From contig NZ_LIVZ01000010.1 of NCBI RefSeq assembly GCF_001905845.1, forward strand, positions 186,001 to 250,000: a stretch of DNA of 64,000 nt. Direction: 5' to 3'. This stretch comes from Streptomyces sp. TSRI0107. Its GTDB lineage: Bacteria; Actinomycetota; Actinomycetes; Streptomycetales; Streptomycetaceae. The notes below the pieces were generated by a model that worked only from the letters and a program-made list of their open reading frames with translations, searched no databases and was not told the DNA's origin. The position numbers and the translations under genes were made by a program. Shown in pieces: positions 15,082 to 22,724 of this stretch; the first letter of the stretch is position 1, and each line of letters opens with the position of its first letter.

Positions 15082-15756
15082 TCAGCGCGAGCGCTTCGCC
15101 AGGCGTTCGACGTCCAGGAGGATCACCGCGCGGGCCTCCAGGCGGAGCCAGCCGCGCTGGGCGAAGTCGGCGAGCGCCTTGTTGACCGTCTCGCGGGAGG
15201 CGCCGACGAGCTGGGCCAGCTCCTCCTGGGTGAGGTCGTGGACGACGTGGATGCCTTCCTCGGACTGCACGCCGAAGCGGCGCGAGAGGTCCAGCAGGGC
15301 ACGCGCGACACGGCCCGGAACGTCCGAGAAGACCAGGTCCGACATGGCGTCGTTGGTCTTGCGCAGCCGGCGGGCGACGGCGCGCAGCAGCGCGGCGGCC
15401 ACCTCGGGGCGGGCGTTCAGCCAGGGCTGGAGGTCGCCGTGGCCGAGGCCGAGCAGCTTGACCTCGGTGAGCGCGGTGGCGGTCGCCGTGCGCGGGCCCG
15501 GGTCGAAGAGCGACAGCTCGCCGATCAGCTCGCCGGGGCCGACCACGGCGAGCATGTTCTCGCGGCCGTCCGGCGACGTGCGGTGGAGCTTGACCTTGCC
15601 TTCGGTGACCACGTAGAGCCGGTCGCCCGGGTCGCCCTCGTGGAACAGGGAGTCACCACGCGCGAGGGTCACCTCACTCATGGAGGCACGCAGCTCCGCG
15701 GCCTGCTCGTCGTCGAGCGCCGCGAAGAGCGGATTCCGCCGCAGAACGTCGTCCAC
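15082..15756 (-). CDS. crp: Crp/Fnr family global regulator Crp
   Basis: A 224-residue transcription factor. The N-terminal cyclic-nucleotide-binding beta barrel runs about 10-120 (GDSLFHEGDPGDRLYVV, then GELIGELSLFDPGPRTAT, the phosphate-binding cassette). A dimer helix follows, and the winged helix-turn-helix is at about 170-205 (LTQEELAQLVGASRETVNKA). It matches what I know of S. coelicolor Crp, which controls germination and antibiotic production. GTG 15756 is preceded by AAGGAGA and gives the known length; the open frame to 15825 has no such site. Divergent from nth, with a consensus Crp site in the gap, so autoregulation is likely. Confidence 0.96.
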   Translation of the reverse strand: MDDVLRRNPLFAALDDEQAAELRASMSEVTLARGDSLFHEGDPGDRLYVVTEGKVKLHRTSPDGRENMLAVVGPGELIGELSLFDPGPRTATATALTEVKLLGLGHGDLQPWLNARPEVAAALLRAVARRLRKTNDAMSDLVFSDVPGRVARALLDLSRRFGVQSEEGIHVVHDLTQEELAQLVGASRETVNKALADFAQRGWLRLEARAVILLDVERLAKRSR

Positions 15757-15845
15757 GAGTTCTCTCCTTGTCGACCTGCTCAGGGGATCTTGCTCCCCCT
15801 TGTACCAGGGGACCGTGGTGCCCATTTTGCCGGACGGTCCAAACA

Positions 15846-15859
15846 GTGTGATCTGTCAC
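15846..15859. promoter_or_regulatory. Candidate Crp operator between crp and nth
   Basis: GTGTGATCTGTCAC fits GTG(N)6GNCAC, the motif I recall for Streptomyces Crp. It lies 90 bp upstream of the crp start and about 150 bp upstream of nth, in the divergent control region. Confidence 0.65.
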
Positions 15860-16007
15860 AAGGATGCCGCACTGGTGTCCCGTGGTAAGCGGCAGGGGTC
15901 CAATTGGGCGCCGATCTTCGAGGTCCGGGGCGGATGTCAGTGCGGGGCCGTAGGCTGGCCGAGTGTCCAAAACGCCGGTGAGAGCACAGGCCTAGGGGGC
16001 TGCACGG

Positions 16008-17117
16008 GTGGTTGTACGTTGCGATTCCGCTGTGGGCGAACAGAGTCCCGGTGGTGAGGGAAAAACAGCAAAGGCGACAAAGACGGCAAAAACGGCGAAG
16101 AAGGCGGCTGTGAAGAAGTCGGCCCCGGCGAAGAAGGCCACCGCAGCCACGGCCAGGAAGTCCGCGCCCGCGAAGAAGAGCACGGCCAAGAAGACAGCCG
16201 CCAAGAAGGCGCCCGCCAAGAAGACCGCCGCCACCGTCGTCCGCAAAGCCACTGTCAAGAAGGCCGAGATCGCCCCCAAGAAGGCCACCGCCGCCGTCGA
16301 GAAGGCCGCGCCCGCGAAGACGATCACGCCGAAGCCGCCCCGCGCGGAGTCCCGTGTCGCCCTGGTCCGCCGGGCCCGCCGGATCAACCGCGAACTCGCC
16401 GAGGTCTTCCCATACGCCCACCCCGAGCTGGACTTCGAGAACCCCTTCCAGCTCCTGGTCGCCACGGTGCTCTCCGCCCAGACCACCGACCTGCGCGTCA
16501 ACCAGACAACCCCCGCGCTGTTCGCCCGGTACCCGACCCCCGAGGAACTGGCCGCCGCCAACCCGGAGGAGGTCGAGGAGATCCTGCGCCCCTGCGGGTT
16601 CTTCCGGGCCAAGACCCGGTCGGTGATGGGGCTGTCCAAGGCACTGACGGAGGAGTTCGGCGGCGAGGTCCCCGGCCGTCTCGAAGACCTCGTCAAGCTG
16701 CCCGGCGTCGGCCGCAAGACGGCCTTCGTGGTCCTCGGCAACGCCTTCGGCCGTCCCGGCATCACCGTGGACACGCACTTCCAGCGGCTCGTACGGCGCT
16801 GGCAGTGGACCGAGGAGACCGAACCGGACAAGATCGAGGCCGCCGTCGGCGCGCTGTTCCCGAAGAGCGACTGGACGGACCTCTCGCACCACGTCATCTG
16901 GCACGGCCGCCGCATCTGCCACGCCCGCAAGCCCGCCTGCGGCGCCTGCCCCATCGCCCCGCTCTGCCCGGCGTACGGCGAGGGCGAGACGGACCCCGAG
17001 AAGGCGAGGAAGCTGCTGAAGTACGAGAAGGGCGGCCTGCCCGGCCAGCGCCTGAACCCGCCGCAGGCCTACCTGGACGCGGGCGGCAAGCCGGCCCCGC
17101 CGCTGGGGGCCGGATGA
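16008..17117 (+). CDS. nth: Endonuclease III with a long lysine/alanine-rich N-terminal tail
   Basis: A 369-residue base-excision repair DNA glycosylase/AP lyase. The enzyme core starts near 112. The helix-hairpin-helix LPGVGRKTA is at 231-239 with catalytic Lys237, catalytic Asp255 in TVDTHFQRL, and the [4Fe-4S] ligands C304, C311, C314 and C320. Residues 18-110 form a histone-H1-like tail of repeated KKTAAKK/KKSAPAKK units, absent from the ~210-residue E. coli enzyme. GTG 16008 has AGGGGG upstream; an alternative start within or after the tail is not excluded, but the tail keeps frame and codon bias throughout. The tail should bind DNA non-specifically. Confidence 0.92.
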   Translation: MVVRCDSAVGEQSPGGEGKTAKATKTAKTAKKAAVKKSAPAKKATAATARKSAPAKKSTAKKTAAKKAPAKKTAATVVRKATVKKAEIAPKKATAAVEKAAPAKTITPKPPRAESRVALVRRARRINRELAEVFPYAHPELDFENPFQLLVATVLSAQTTDLRVNQTTPALFARYPTPEELAAANPEEVEEILRPCGFFRAKTRSVMGLSKALTEEFGGEVPGRLEDLVKLPGVGRKTAFVVLGNAFGRPGITVDTHFQRLVRRWQWTEETEPDKIEAAVGALFPKSDWTDLSHHVIWHGRRICHARKPACGACPIAPLCPAYGEGETDPEKARKLLKYEKGGLPGQRLNPPQAYLDAGGKPAPPLGAG

Positions 17118-17250
17118 GGGGCGCGGCGGTGCACGAGCCCCGCGCCGGGGCGCGCGGCCCCCACACGTCCGCGCCGACACCACCGGGCCCACCCGTGCGC
17201 GCGGAACGATCTCAGGTGTCTCGGGCGTTGGAAACGGCAAGGCGACGGGG

Positions 17251-17952
17251 GTGGCGATGAGGCGGGCGAGCGAGACGCAGGGCGGGCCGGTCGTGGTCAG
17301 CAGGGAAGGGCTGCCCGGCTGGCTGGATCCGGTGGTGCGGGCCGTGGAGACCGTCAAGCCGCTCCAGCTGAGCCGCTTCCTGCCGCCGGAGGACGGGGCG
17401 GGCCGCCAGTCCGCCGTCCTGGTGCTGTTCGGCGAGGGCGAGCGCGGACCGGAGCTGCTGCTGATGGAGCGCGCCGGCACCCTGCGCTCGCACGCGGGGC
17501 AGCCGTCCTTCCCGGGCGGCGCCCTGGACCCCGAGGACGGCGACGCGCACGGCGACGGCCCGCTGCGGGCCGCGCTGCGTGAGGCCGAGGAGGAGACCGG
17601 GCTCGACCCCTCCGGCGTCCAGGTCTTCGGCGTGCTGCCCAAGCTGTACATCCCGGTCAGCGGCTTCGTGGTGACCCCGGTGCTGGGCTGGTGGCGCGAG
17701 CCGAGCCCGGTCGGTGTCGTCGACCCCAACGAGACCGCCCGCGTGTTCACCGTGCCCGTGGCGGATCTCACGGACCCCGCCCACCGCGCGACGACCGTCC
17801 ACCCCAGCGGCCACCGAGGTCCGGCATTTCTGGTCGAATCGGCTCTGGTCTGGGGTTTCACCGCCGGGATCATCGACCGGCTGCTGCACTACGCCGGCTG
17901 GGAGCGCCCCTGGGACCGCGAGAAGCTGGTCCCGCTCGACTGGCGTGCATGA
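17251..17952 (+). CDS. NUDIX hydrolase, CoA pyrophosphatase-like
   Basis: A 233-residue NUDIX protein. LRSHAGQPSFPGG precedes the box and matches the UPF0035/CoA-diphosphatase signature (LRxHxGQVxFPGG). The box is GGALDPEDGD...REAEEETGLDP. It is expected to cleave CoA or related pyrophosphates; the same gene lies between nth and marP in mycobacteria. GTG 17251 and ATG 17257 are both possible starts (GACGGGGG upstream). Confidence 0.9.
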   Translation: MAMRRASETQGGPVVVSREGLPGWLDPVVRAVETVKPLQLSRFLPPEDGAGRQSAVLVLFGEGERGPELLLMERAGTLRSHAGQPSFPGGALDPEDGDAHGDGPLRAALREAEEETGLDPSGVQVFGVLPKLYIPVSGFVVTPVLGWWREPSPVGVVDPNETARVFTVPVADLTDPAHRATTVHPSGHRGPAFLVESALVWGFTAGIIDRLLHYAGWERPWDREKLVPLDWRA

Positions 17953-18048
17953 CAGGGTGGCCCCCGTGCTGTGTTTCCCCGGGGGACGACCCCGGGACCC
18001 CCGGCCGAGTCGGCGGGACCGGAGAATGACGAGGCGAGGCCTGAATCG

Positions 18049-19248
18049 GTGAACGTGCTGGACATCCTGTTGCTGGTCGCGGCCGTGTGGTTCGCGATCG
18101 TCGGCTATCGCCAGGGCTTCGTCGTCGGCATCCTGTCGGTGATCGGCTTCCTGGGCGGCGGCCTCGTCGCCGTCTACGCGCTGCCCTTCATCTGGGATCT
18201 GCTCACCGACAACGCGGAGGTCAGCACGACCGCCGCCGTCGTCGCGGTCGTCGTCGTGATCGTCTGCGCCTCCGTCGGCCAGGCGCTGACCACCCATCTC
18301 GGCAACAAGCTGCGCCGGTACATCACCTGGACCCCGGCCCGTGCCCTGGACGCCACCGGCGGCGCCCTCGTCAACGTGGTCGCGATGCTGCTGGTCGCCT
18401 GGCTGATCGGTTCCGCCCTCGCGGGCACCACGCTGCCGACGCTCGGCAAGGAGGTCCGTAACTCCAAGGTGCTGCTCGGGGTGTCGCGGGCGCTGCCCGC
18501 GCAGGCCGACATCTGGTTCGCGGACTTCTCCTCGGTGCTCGCGCAGAACGGCTTCCCGCAGGTCTTCAGCCCGTTCGCGAACGAGCCGATCACCGACGTC
18601 CAGCCGCCCGACCCGGCGCTCGCGGGCAGCCCGGTCGCCGCCCGCGCCCAGCGTTCCATCGTCAAGGTGGTGGGCACCGCGCAGAGCTGCGGCAAGGTCC
18701 TGGAGGGCACCGGCTTCGTCTTCGGCGACCGTCGCGTCATGACCAACGCCCACGTGGTGGGCGGCGTCGACGAACCCACCGTGCAGATAGGCGGGGAGGG
18801 CAAGAAGTACGACGCCACGGTCGTGCTCTACGACTGGGAGCGCGACATCGCCGTACTGGACGTGCCCGATCTGCGGGCGCCCGTACTGAAGTTCACCGAG
18901 GACGACGCCGCGAGCGGCGACGGCGCGATCGTCGCCGGCTTCCCGGAGAACGGCGCGTACGACGTGCGCTCGGCGCGGGTGCGCGGGCGCATCACCGCCA
19001 ACGGGCCGGACATCTACCACCGCGGCACCGTCCGGCGCGACGTGTACTCGCTGTACGCGACCGTCCGTCAGGGCAACTCCGGCGGCCCGCTGCTCACCCC
19101 GGAAGGCGAGGTCTACGGCGTGGTGTTCGCCAAGTCACTGGACGACGCCGAGACCGGGTACGCGCTGACCGTGGACGAGATCCGGGAGGACATCACCGCG
19201 GGACGTACGGCCAACCAGCAGGTGGGCACCGACAGCTGCGCGCTGTGA
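18049..19248 (+). CDS. MarP-like membrane serine protease (CvpA-trypsin)
   Basis: A 399-residue protein with an N-terminal CvpA-like domain of four transmembrane helices (about 3-135) and an extracytoplasmic chymotrypsin-fold protease. The catalytic triad is visible: H235 (NAHVVGG), D266 (RDIAVLDV) and S344 (QGNSGGPLL). C-terminal Cys and a Cys near 226 could form a disulfide. In mycobacteria the orthologue MarP (Rv3671c) keeps the cytoplasm neutral in acid. GTG 18049 is chosen because it starts directly with the first membrane helix. About 96 bp after the NUDIX gene on the same strand, so probably one transcript. Confidence 0.93.
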   Translation: MNVLDILLLVAAVWFAIVGYRQGFVVGILSVIGFLGGGLVAVYALPFIWDLLTDNAEVSTTAAVVAVVVVIVCASVGQALTTHLGNKLRRYITWTPARALDATGGALVNVVAMLLVAWLIGSALAGTTLPTLGKEVRNSKVLLGVSRALPAQADIWFADFSSVLAQNGFPQVFSPFANEPITDVQPPDPALAGSPVAARAQRSIVKVVGTAQSCGKVLEGTGFVFGDRRVMTNAHVVGGVDEPTVQIGGEGKKYDATVVLYDWERDIAVLDVPDLRAPVLKFTEDDAASGDGAIVAGFPENGAYDVRSARVRGRITANGPDIYHRGTVRRDVYSLYATVRQGNSGGPLLTPEGEVYGVVFAKSLDDAETGYALTVDEIREDITAGRTANQQVGTDSCAL

Positions 19249-19614
19249 CGCGCGCGGCGTCAGCCTCGCGGGTGACGCAGGCGTACCGAGACCCAGCGGG
19301 CCCGGCGGCGCAGGATGCGCGGAATGCCCACCCTCGGGTCGCCGGCCGCCAGTTGCGGCGTACCCCGCTGGTGAGAGCTCAGGGTGTCGCCCGAGCGGCG
19401 GTCGCGTGCTGCGTCACTGTAGTCGTGCGTCCAGCCCATACCCCGACGTGTGCCCCCACCCCATGGTCGATAACCGCCTCGCGGGCCCTCAATTGGCCTA
19501 TGCGCCGGGCATGTGGCCGTTCGTAGGACAGATGTTCACGTCCGGATACCGGGCGCATCTGTGCGGTCACTCGTTGGGGTCATCCGCCGGAGTCTTCGGG
19601 GTCGTCCGCCGGGC
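19249..19614. other. 366-bp convergent gap with no recognised feature
   Basis: It lies between the 3' ends of the protease and the hydrolase genes. The sequence is less GC-biased at codon-third positions in every frame, short open frames have no ribosome sites, and I see no strong hairpin. Confidence 0.5.
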
Positions 19615-20565
19615 TCACCGGTCGGGTTCGGGGTCCTTCAGCCAGCCGATCAGCTCGTTGGAGAACGCCACCGGGTCCTCCTCGTGCGGGAAGTGGCCCA
19701 GCCCGTCGAAGAGCCGCCAGCGGTACGGGGCTTCGACGTACTCGCCGGAACCGGCCGCGCTGCGGGTGCGCATCACCGGGTCCAGGGAACCGTGCAGATG
19801 GAGCGTCGGCACCCGAACGGGCCGTTTCATCCGCCGGTTGAACTGGAAGCCGTCGGGACGGGCCAGGGAGCGGACCATCCAGCGGTACGGCTCGATGGAG
19901 CAGTGCGCGGTCGACGGGATGCACATCGCGCGCCGGTACGTCTCCACCGCCTCGTCGTCCGGGGTGCGCGGCCCGGACCAGTCCCGGATCAGCCGCCCGA
20001 CGAGCGCCCCGTCGTCCGCGACGAGCTGCCGCTCCGGGATCCAGGGCCGCTGGAAGCCCCAGATGTAGGAGCCGGCGGACGTCTGTCTGGGGTCGGAGAG
20101 CATCGCCGAGCGCCAGCGCCGCGGATGCGGCATCGAGGCGACCGCCAGCCGCCGTACCAGCTTGGGGCGCATCACGGCCGCCGTCCACGCCAGGTAGCCG
20201 CCCAGGTCGTGCCCGACGAGCGCGGCGTCCGGCTCGCCGAGCGAGCGGACGACGCCGGTGATGTCGAGGGCCAGGTTGGCCGGGTCGTACCCGCGCGGCG
20301 TGCGGTCGCTGCCGCCGACACCCCTGAGGTCCATGGCGACGGCCCGGAACCCGGCGTCGGCGAGCGCCACCAGCTGGTGCCGCCAGGCCCACCAGAACTG
20401 CGGGAAGCCGTGCAGCAGCATCACCAGCGGCCCGTCGCCCAGCTCCGCGATGTGGAAGCGGGCGCCGTTGGCGGCCACGTCCCGGTGGATCACCTCGTGC
20501 CCGCCGGGCAGGCCGAGGCGTACGACCGAGGCCGGCTGGGCCGGTGGAGTGTCGGGTTCCGTCAT
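19615..20565 (-). CDS. Alpha/beta hydrolase, epoxide hydrolase-like (EphE-type)
   Basis: A 316-residue alpha/beta hydrolase. HGFPQFWW forms the oxyanion-hole turn. The nucleophile elbow is GHDLGG with D120, as in epoxide hydrolases and dehalogenases rather than esterases, and GSLDPV and GLGHFPHEE carry the acid and the catalytic His. Mycobacteria have the epoxide hydrolase EphE next to marP, consistent with this assignment. ATG 20565 overlaps the upstream gene's stop by 4 nt. Confidence 0.9.
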   Translation of the reverse strand: MTEPDTPPAQPASVVRLGLPGGHEVIHRDVAANGARFHIAELGDGPLVMLLHGFPQFWWAWRHQLVALADAGFRAVAMDLRGVGGSDRTPRGYDPANLALDITGVVRSLGEPDAALVGHDLGGYLAWTAAVMRPKLVRRLAVASMPHPRRWRSAMLSDPRQTSAGSYIWGFQRPWIPERQLVADDGALVGRLIRDWSGPRTPDDEAVETYRRAMCIPSTAHCSIEPYRWMVRSLARPDGFQFNRRMKRPVRVPTLHLHGSLDPVMRTRSAAGSGEYVEAPYRWRLFDGLGHFPHEEDPVAFSNELIGWLKDPEPDR

Positions 20566-21050
20566 GACGACGAGCGTGCCACAGGTTCGATGGCCGCGGG
20601 CACGCGGTCGGCGGGCAGCTCCGGACGCGGGTGCGGCTTGGCGTTCTGCAGGACGCCCGCCGTCTCCTTCATCGACGCGGCGACCTTCTGCGGGCCGCGG
20701 CCCTTCTTCGCCTTCTTCGCGAAGACCACGCCGATCAGCGCGAGGACGCCCGCGACGAGCACGTTGGCCGCGAAGGACAGCAGGAAGCAGATCGCGAGGT
20801 TCCAGTGGGTCCAGGTCCGAATGCCGTACGCCAGCGCGAAGTTGAGCATCGGAAGCGAGAACAGCAGGAGCACGCCGGCCGCCATGAAGGCGCCGCCACT
20901 GGTCGCGCCCCGCTTGACGTCCTGTCGGAGCTGGGCCTTGGCCAGTGCGATCTCGTCGTGCACCAGCGCGGACATTTCGGTCGTCGCCGTGGCGAACAGC
21001 TGGCCGATGCTGCGTTCGGCGCCGACCGGGCTGCCGTCGGGTGCGCTCAT
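20562..21050 (-). CDS. Phage holin-like (Phage_holin_3_6 / DUF1469) membrane protein
   Basis: A 162-residue protein with a cytosolic amphipathic N-terminus (SIGQLFATATTEMSALVHDE), two transmembrane helices at about 54-78 and 86-110, and a basic C-terminal tail (KKAKKGRG). This is the chromosomal 'phage holin family' (YqjE-like) membrane protein, not a prophage gene; function unknown. ATG 21050 has AGGGAG upstream. Coupled to the EphE-like gene by a 4-nt overlap. Confidence 0.85.
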   Translation of the reverse strand: MSAPDGSPVGAERSIGQLFATATTEMSALVHDEIALAKAQLRQDVKRGATSGGAFMAAGVLLLFSLPMLNFALAYGIRTWTHWNLAICFLLSFAANVLVAGVLALIGVVFAKKAKKGRGPQKVAASMKETAGVLQNAKPHPRPELPADRVPAAIEPVARSSS

Positions 21051-21110
21051 CGCGGTCTCCCTCTTCTGCCTGACTGGTGACGGTCCCGTCATTTGTACCG
21101 TCTCGTCAGA

Positions 21111-22541
21111 TCATGCCGGACCGTCGTTCTCCGCGCCTGCCCCGCCCGCCACTTCGGCAGTCGTATCGCGCCCGGCGGCCTTCTCCTCGGCCATCCGGCG
21201 GTGTTCCGCGGCCTTGCGCTCGTGGATGGCCGCCATCCGCAGGTGGTACTCGGGCCGGTCCTCCTCGTAGACGTCCGGGATGCCGTCGAGGTCGTCGTCG
21301 CGCTCCTCGGCCTCCCATATCCGCCGGTACTTGGCGTTCCGGATCTTCAGCAGCACGGTCGCCGCGGCCGCCGCGAGCAGGGAGCCGGTCAGCACGGCGG
21401 CCTTGATCTCGCCGGTGAGCGTCGCGTCGCCCTCGAAGGCCAGTTCGCCGATGAGCAGCGAGACGGTGAACCCGATGCCGGCCAGGGTCGCCACCGCGAA
21501 CACGTCCGGCCAGGCGAGGTCGTCGCTGAGCGAGGCCCGGGTGAAACGTGCCGTCAGCCAGGTGCCGCCGAAGATGCCGAGGGTCTTGCCGACCACCAGA
21601 CCCAGCACCACCCCCAGGGTCTCCGGCCGGGTGAACACCTCGCCGAGCGCCCCGCCGGACACCGACACGCCCGCGCTGAACAGGGCGAAGAGCGGCACGG
21701 CGAGGCCCGCCGAGAGCGGCCGTACGAGGTGCTCGATGTGCTCGCCGGGGGAGTGCTCCTCGCCCTCGCGGGTGGTGCAGCGCAGCATCAGACCCATCGC
21801 GACACCGGCGATGGTGGCGTGGACGCCGCTGTTGTACATCAGCGCCCAGATCACCAGCGCCAGCGGGACGTACACGTACCACCCGCGTACGCCCTTCCGC
21901 AGCAGCAGCCAGAAGACGGCGAGGCCGGCCACCGCGCCGCCGAGGGCGGCGAAGTTCAGGGTGTCGGTGAAGAACACCGCGATGATCAGGATGGCGAACA
22001 GGTCGTCGACGACGGCGAGGGTCAGCAGGAAGGCGCGCAGGGCGCTCGGCAGGGACGTGCCGATCACCGCGAGCACGGCCAGCGCGAAGGCGATGTCGGT
22101 GGCCGTGGGCACCGCCCAGCCGGCCAGGGAGCCGCCGCCGGCGACGTTGGTGAGGGTGTAGACCAGCGCGGGTGCGGCCATGCCGGACAGCGCGGCGACG
22201 ACCGGCAGGGCGGCGGCCCTGGGGTCACGCAGGTCACCGGCGACGAGTTCGCGTTTGAGTTCGATGCCGGCGACGAAGAAGAAGATCGCGAGCAGTCCGT
22301 CGGCGGCCCAGTGCGCGACGGAGAGGTTCAGGCCGAGCGCCTCGGGACCGAAGTGGAAGTGGCTGACCGATGCGTAGCTGCCGTGCAGCGCGGGAACGTT
22401 CGCCCAGATCAGGGCGGTGATCGCGGCGACGAGCAGCAGGACGCCGCCGACCGTCTCGGTGCGCAGCGCGTCCGCGACGTAGGTCCGCTCGGGCAGGGAG
22501 AGCCGGCCGAAGACCTTGCGGGGGGTGCGGGGGGCGGACAC
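21111..22541 (-). CDS. nhaA: Na+/H+ antiporter NhaA
   Basis: A 476-residue secondary transporter with about 12 membrane helices. NhaA signatures are clear: FFFVAGIELKRELVAGDL, PTATDIAFALAVLAVIG and the paired Asp of LAVVDDLFAILIIA that bind the cation. The last ~75 residues are a charged cytosolic tail absent from E. coli NhaA. It exports Na+/Li+ in exchange for protons. The start region follows an AT-rich stretch (22601-22620) that is a good promoter location. It precedes the holin-like gene on the same strand with a 60-bp gap. Confidence 0.95.
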   Translation of the reverse strand: MSAPRTPRKVFGRLSLPERTYVADALRTETVGGVLLLVAAITALIWANVPALHGSYASVSHFHFGPEALGLNLSVAHWAADGLLAIFFFVAGIELKRELVAGDLRDPRAAALPVVAALSGMAAPALVYTLTNVAGGGSLAGWAVPTATDIAFALAVLAVIGTSLPSALRAFLLTLAVVDDLFAILIIAVFFTDTLNFAALGGAVAGLAVFWLLLRKGVRGWYVYVPLALVIWALMYNSGVHATIAGVAMGLMLRCTTREGEEHSPGEHIEHLVRPLSAGLAVPLFALFSAGVSVSGGALGEVFTRPETLGVVLGLVVGKTLGIFGGTWLTARFTRASLSDDLAWPDVFAVATLAGIGFTVSLLIGELAFEGDATLTGEIKAAVLTGSLLAAAAATVLLKIRNAKYRRIWEAEERDDDLDGIPDVYEEDRPEYHLRMAAIHERKAAEHRRMAEEKAAGRDTTAEVAGGAGAENDGPA

Positions 22542-22678
22542 GGGGACCTCCGGTGGGTGGGCAGCGCGAATCGCTTGCCGACCAGACTTCCCGGCGCACC
22601 TTTTTATTTACTTTACCTAAGGGGCTTCGCCTGGGGAACGGTGGGCGGGTCCACCACCGTCCACCCTAGGCGCGCGAA

Positions 22679-22709
22679 GGGTGCCCGGCACGTCCGGCGC
22701 CGGGCACCC
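22679..22709 (-). terminator. Terminator of acs
   Basis: Perfect 11-bp stem (22679-22689 with 22699-22709) with a 9-nt loop, 15 bp past the acs stop codon and ahead of the nhaA promoter region. Confidence 0.85.
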
Positions 22710-22724
22710 CTCGACACGGTGAGC

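Noticed and set aside
20562..21050. 'Phage holin' gene as evidence of a prophage
   Set aside because: The family is a chromosomal membrane protein in actinobacteria, and no phage gene surrounds it.
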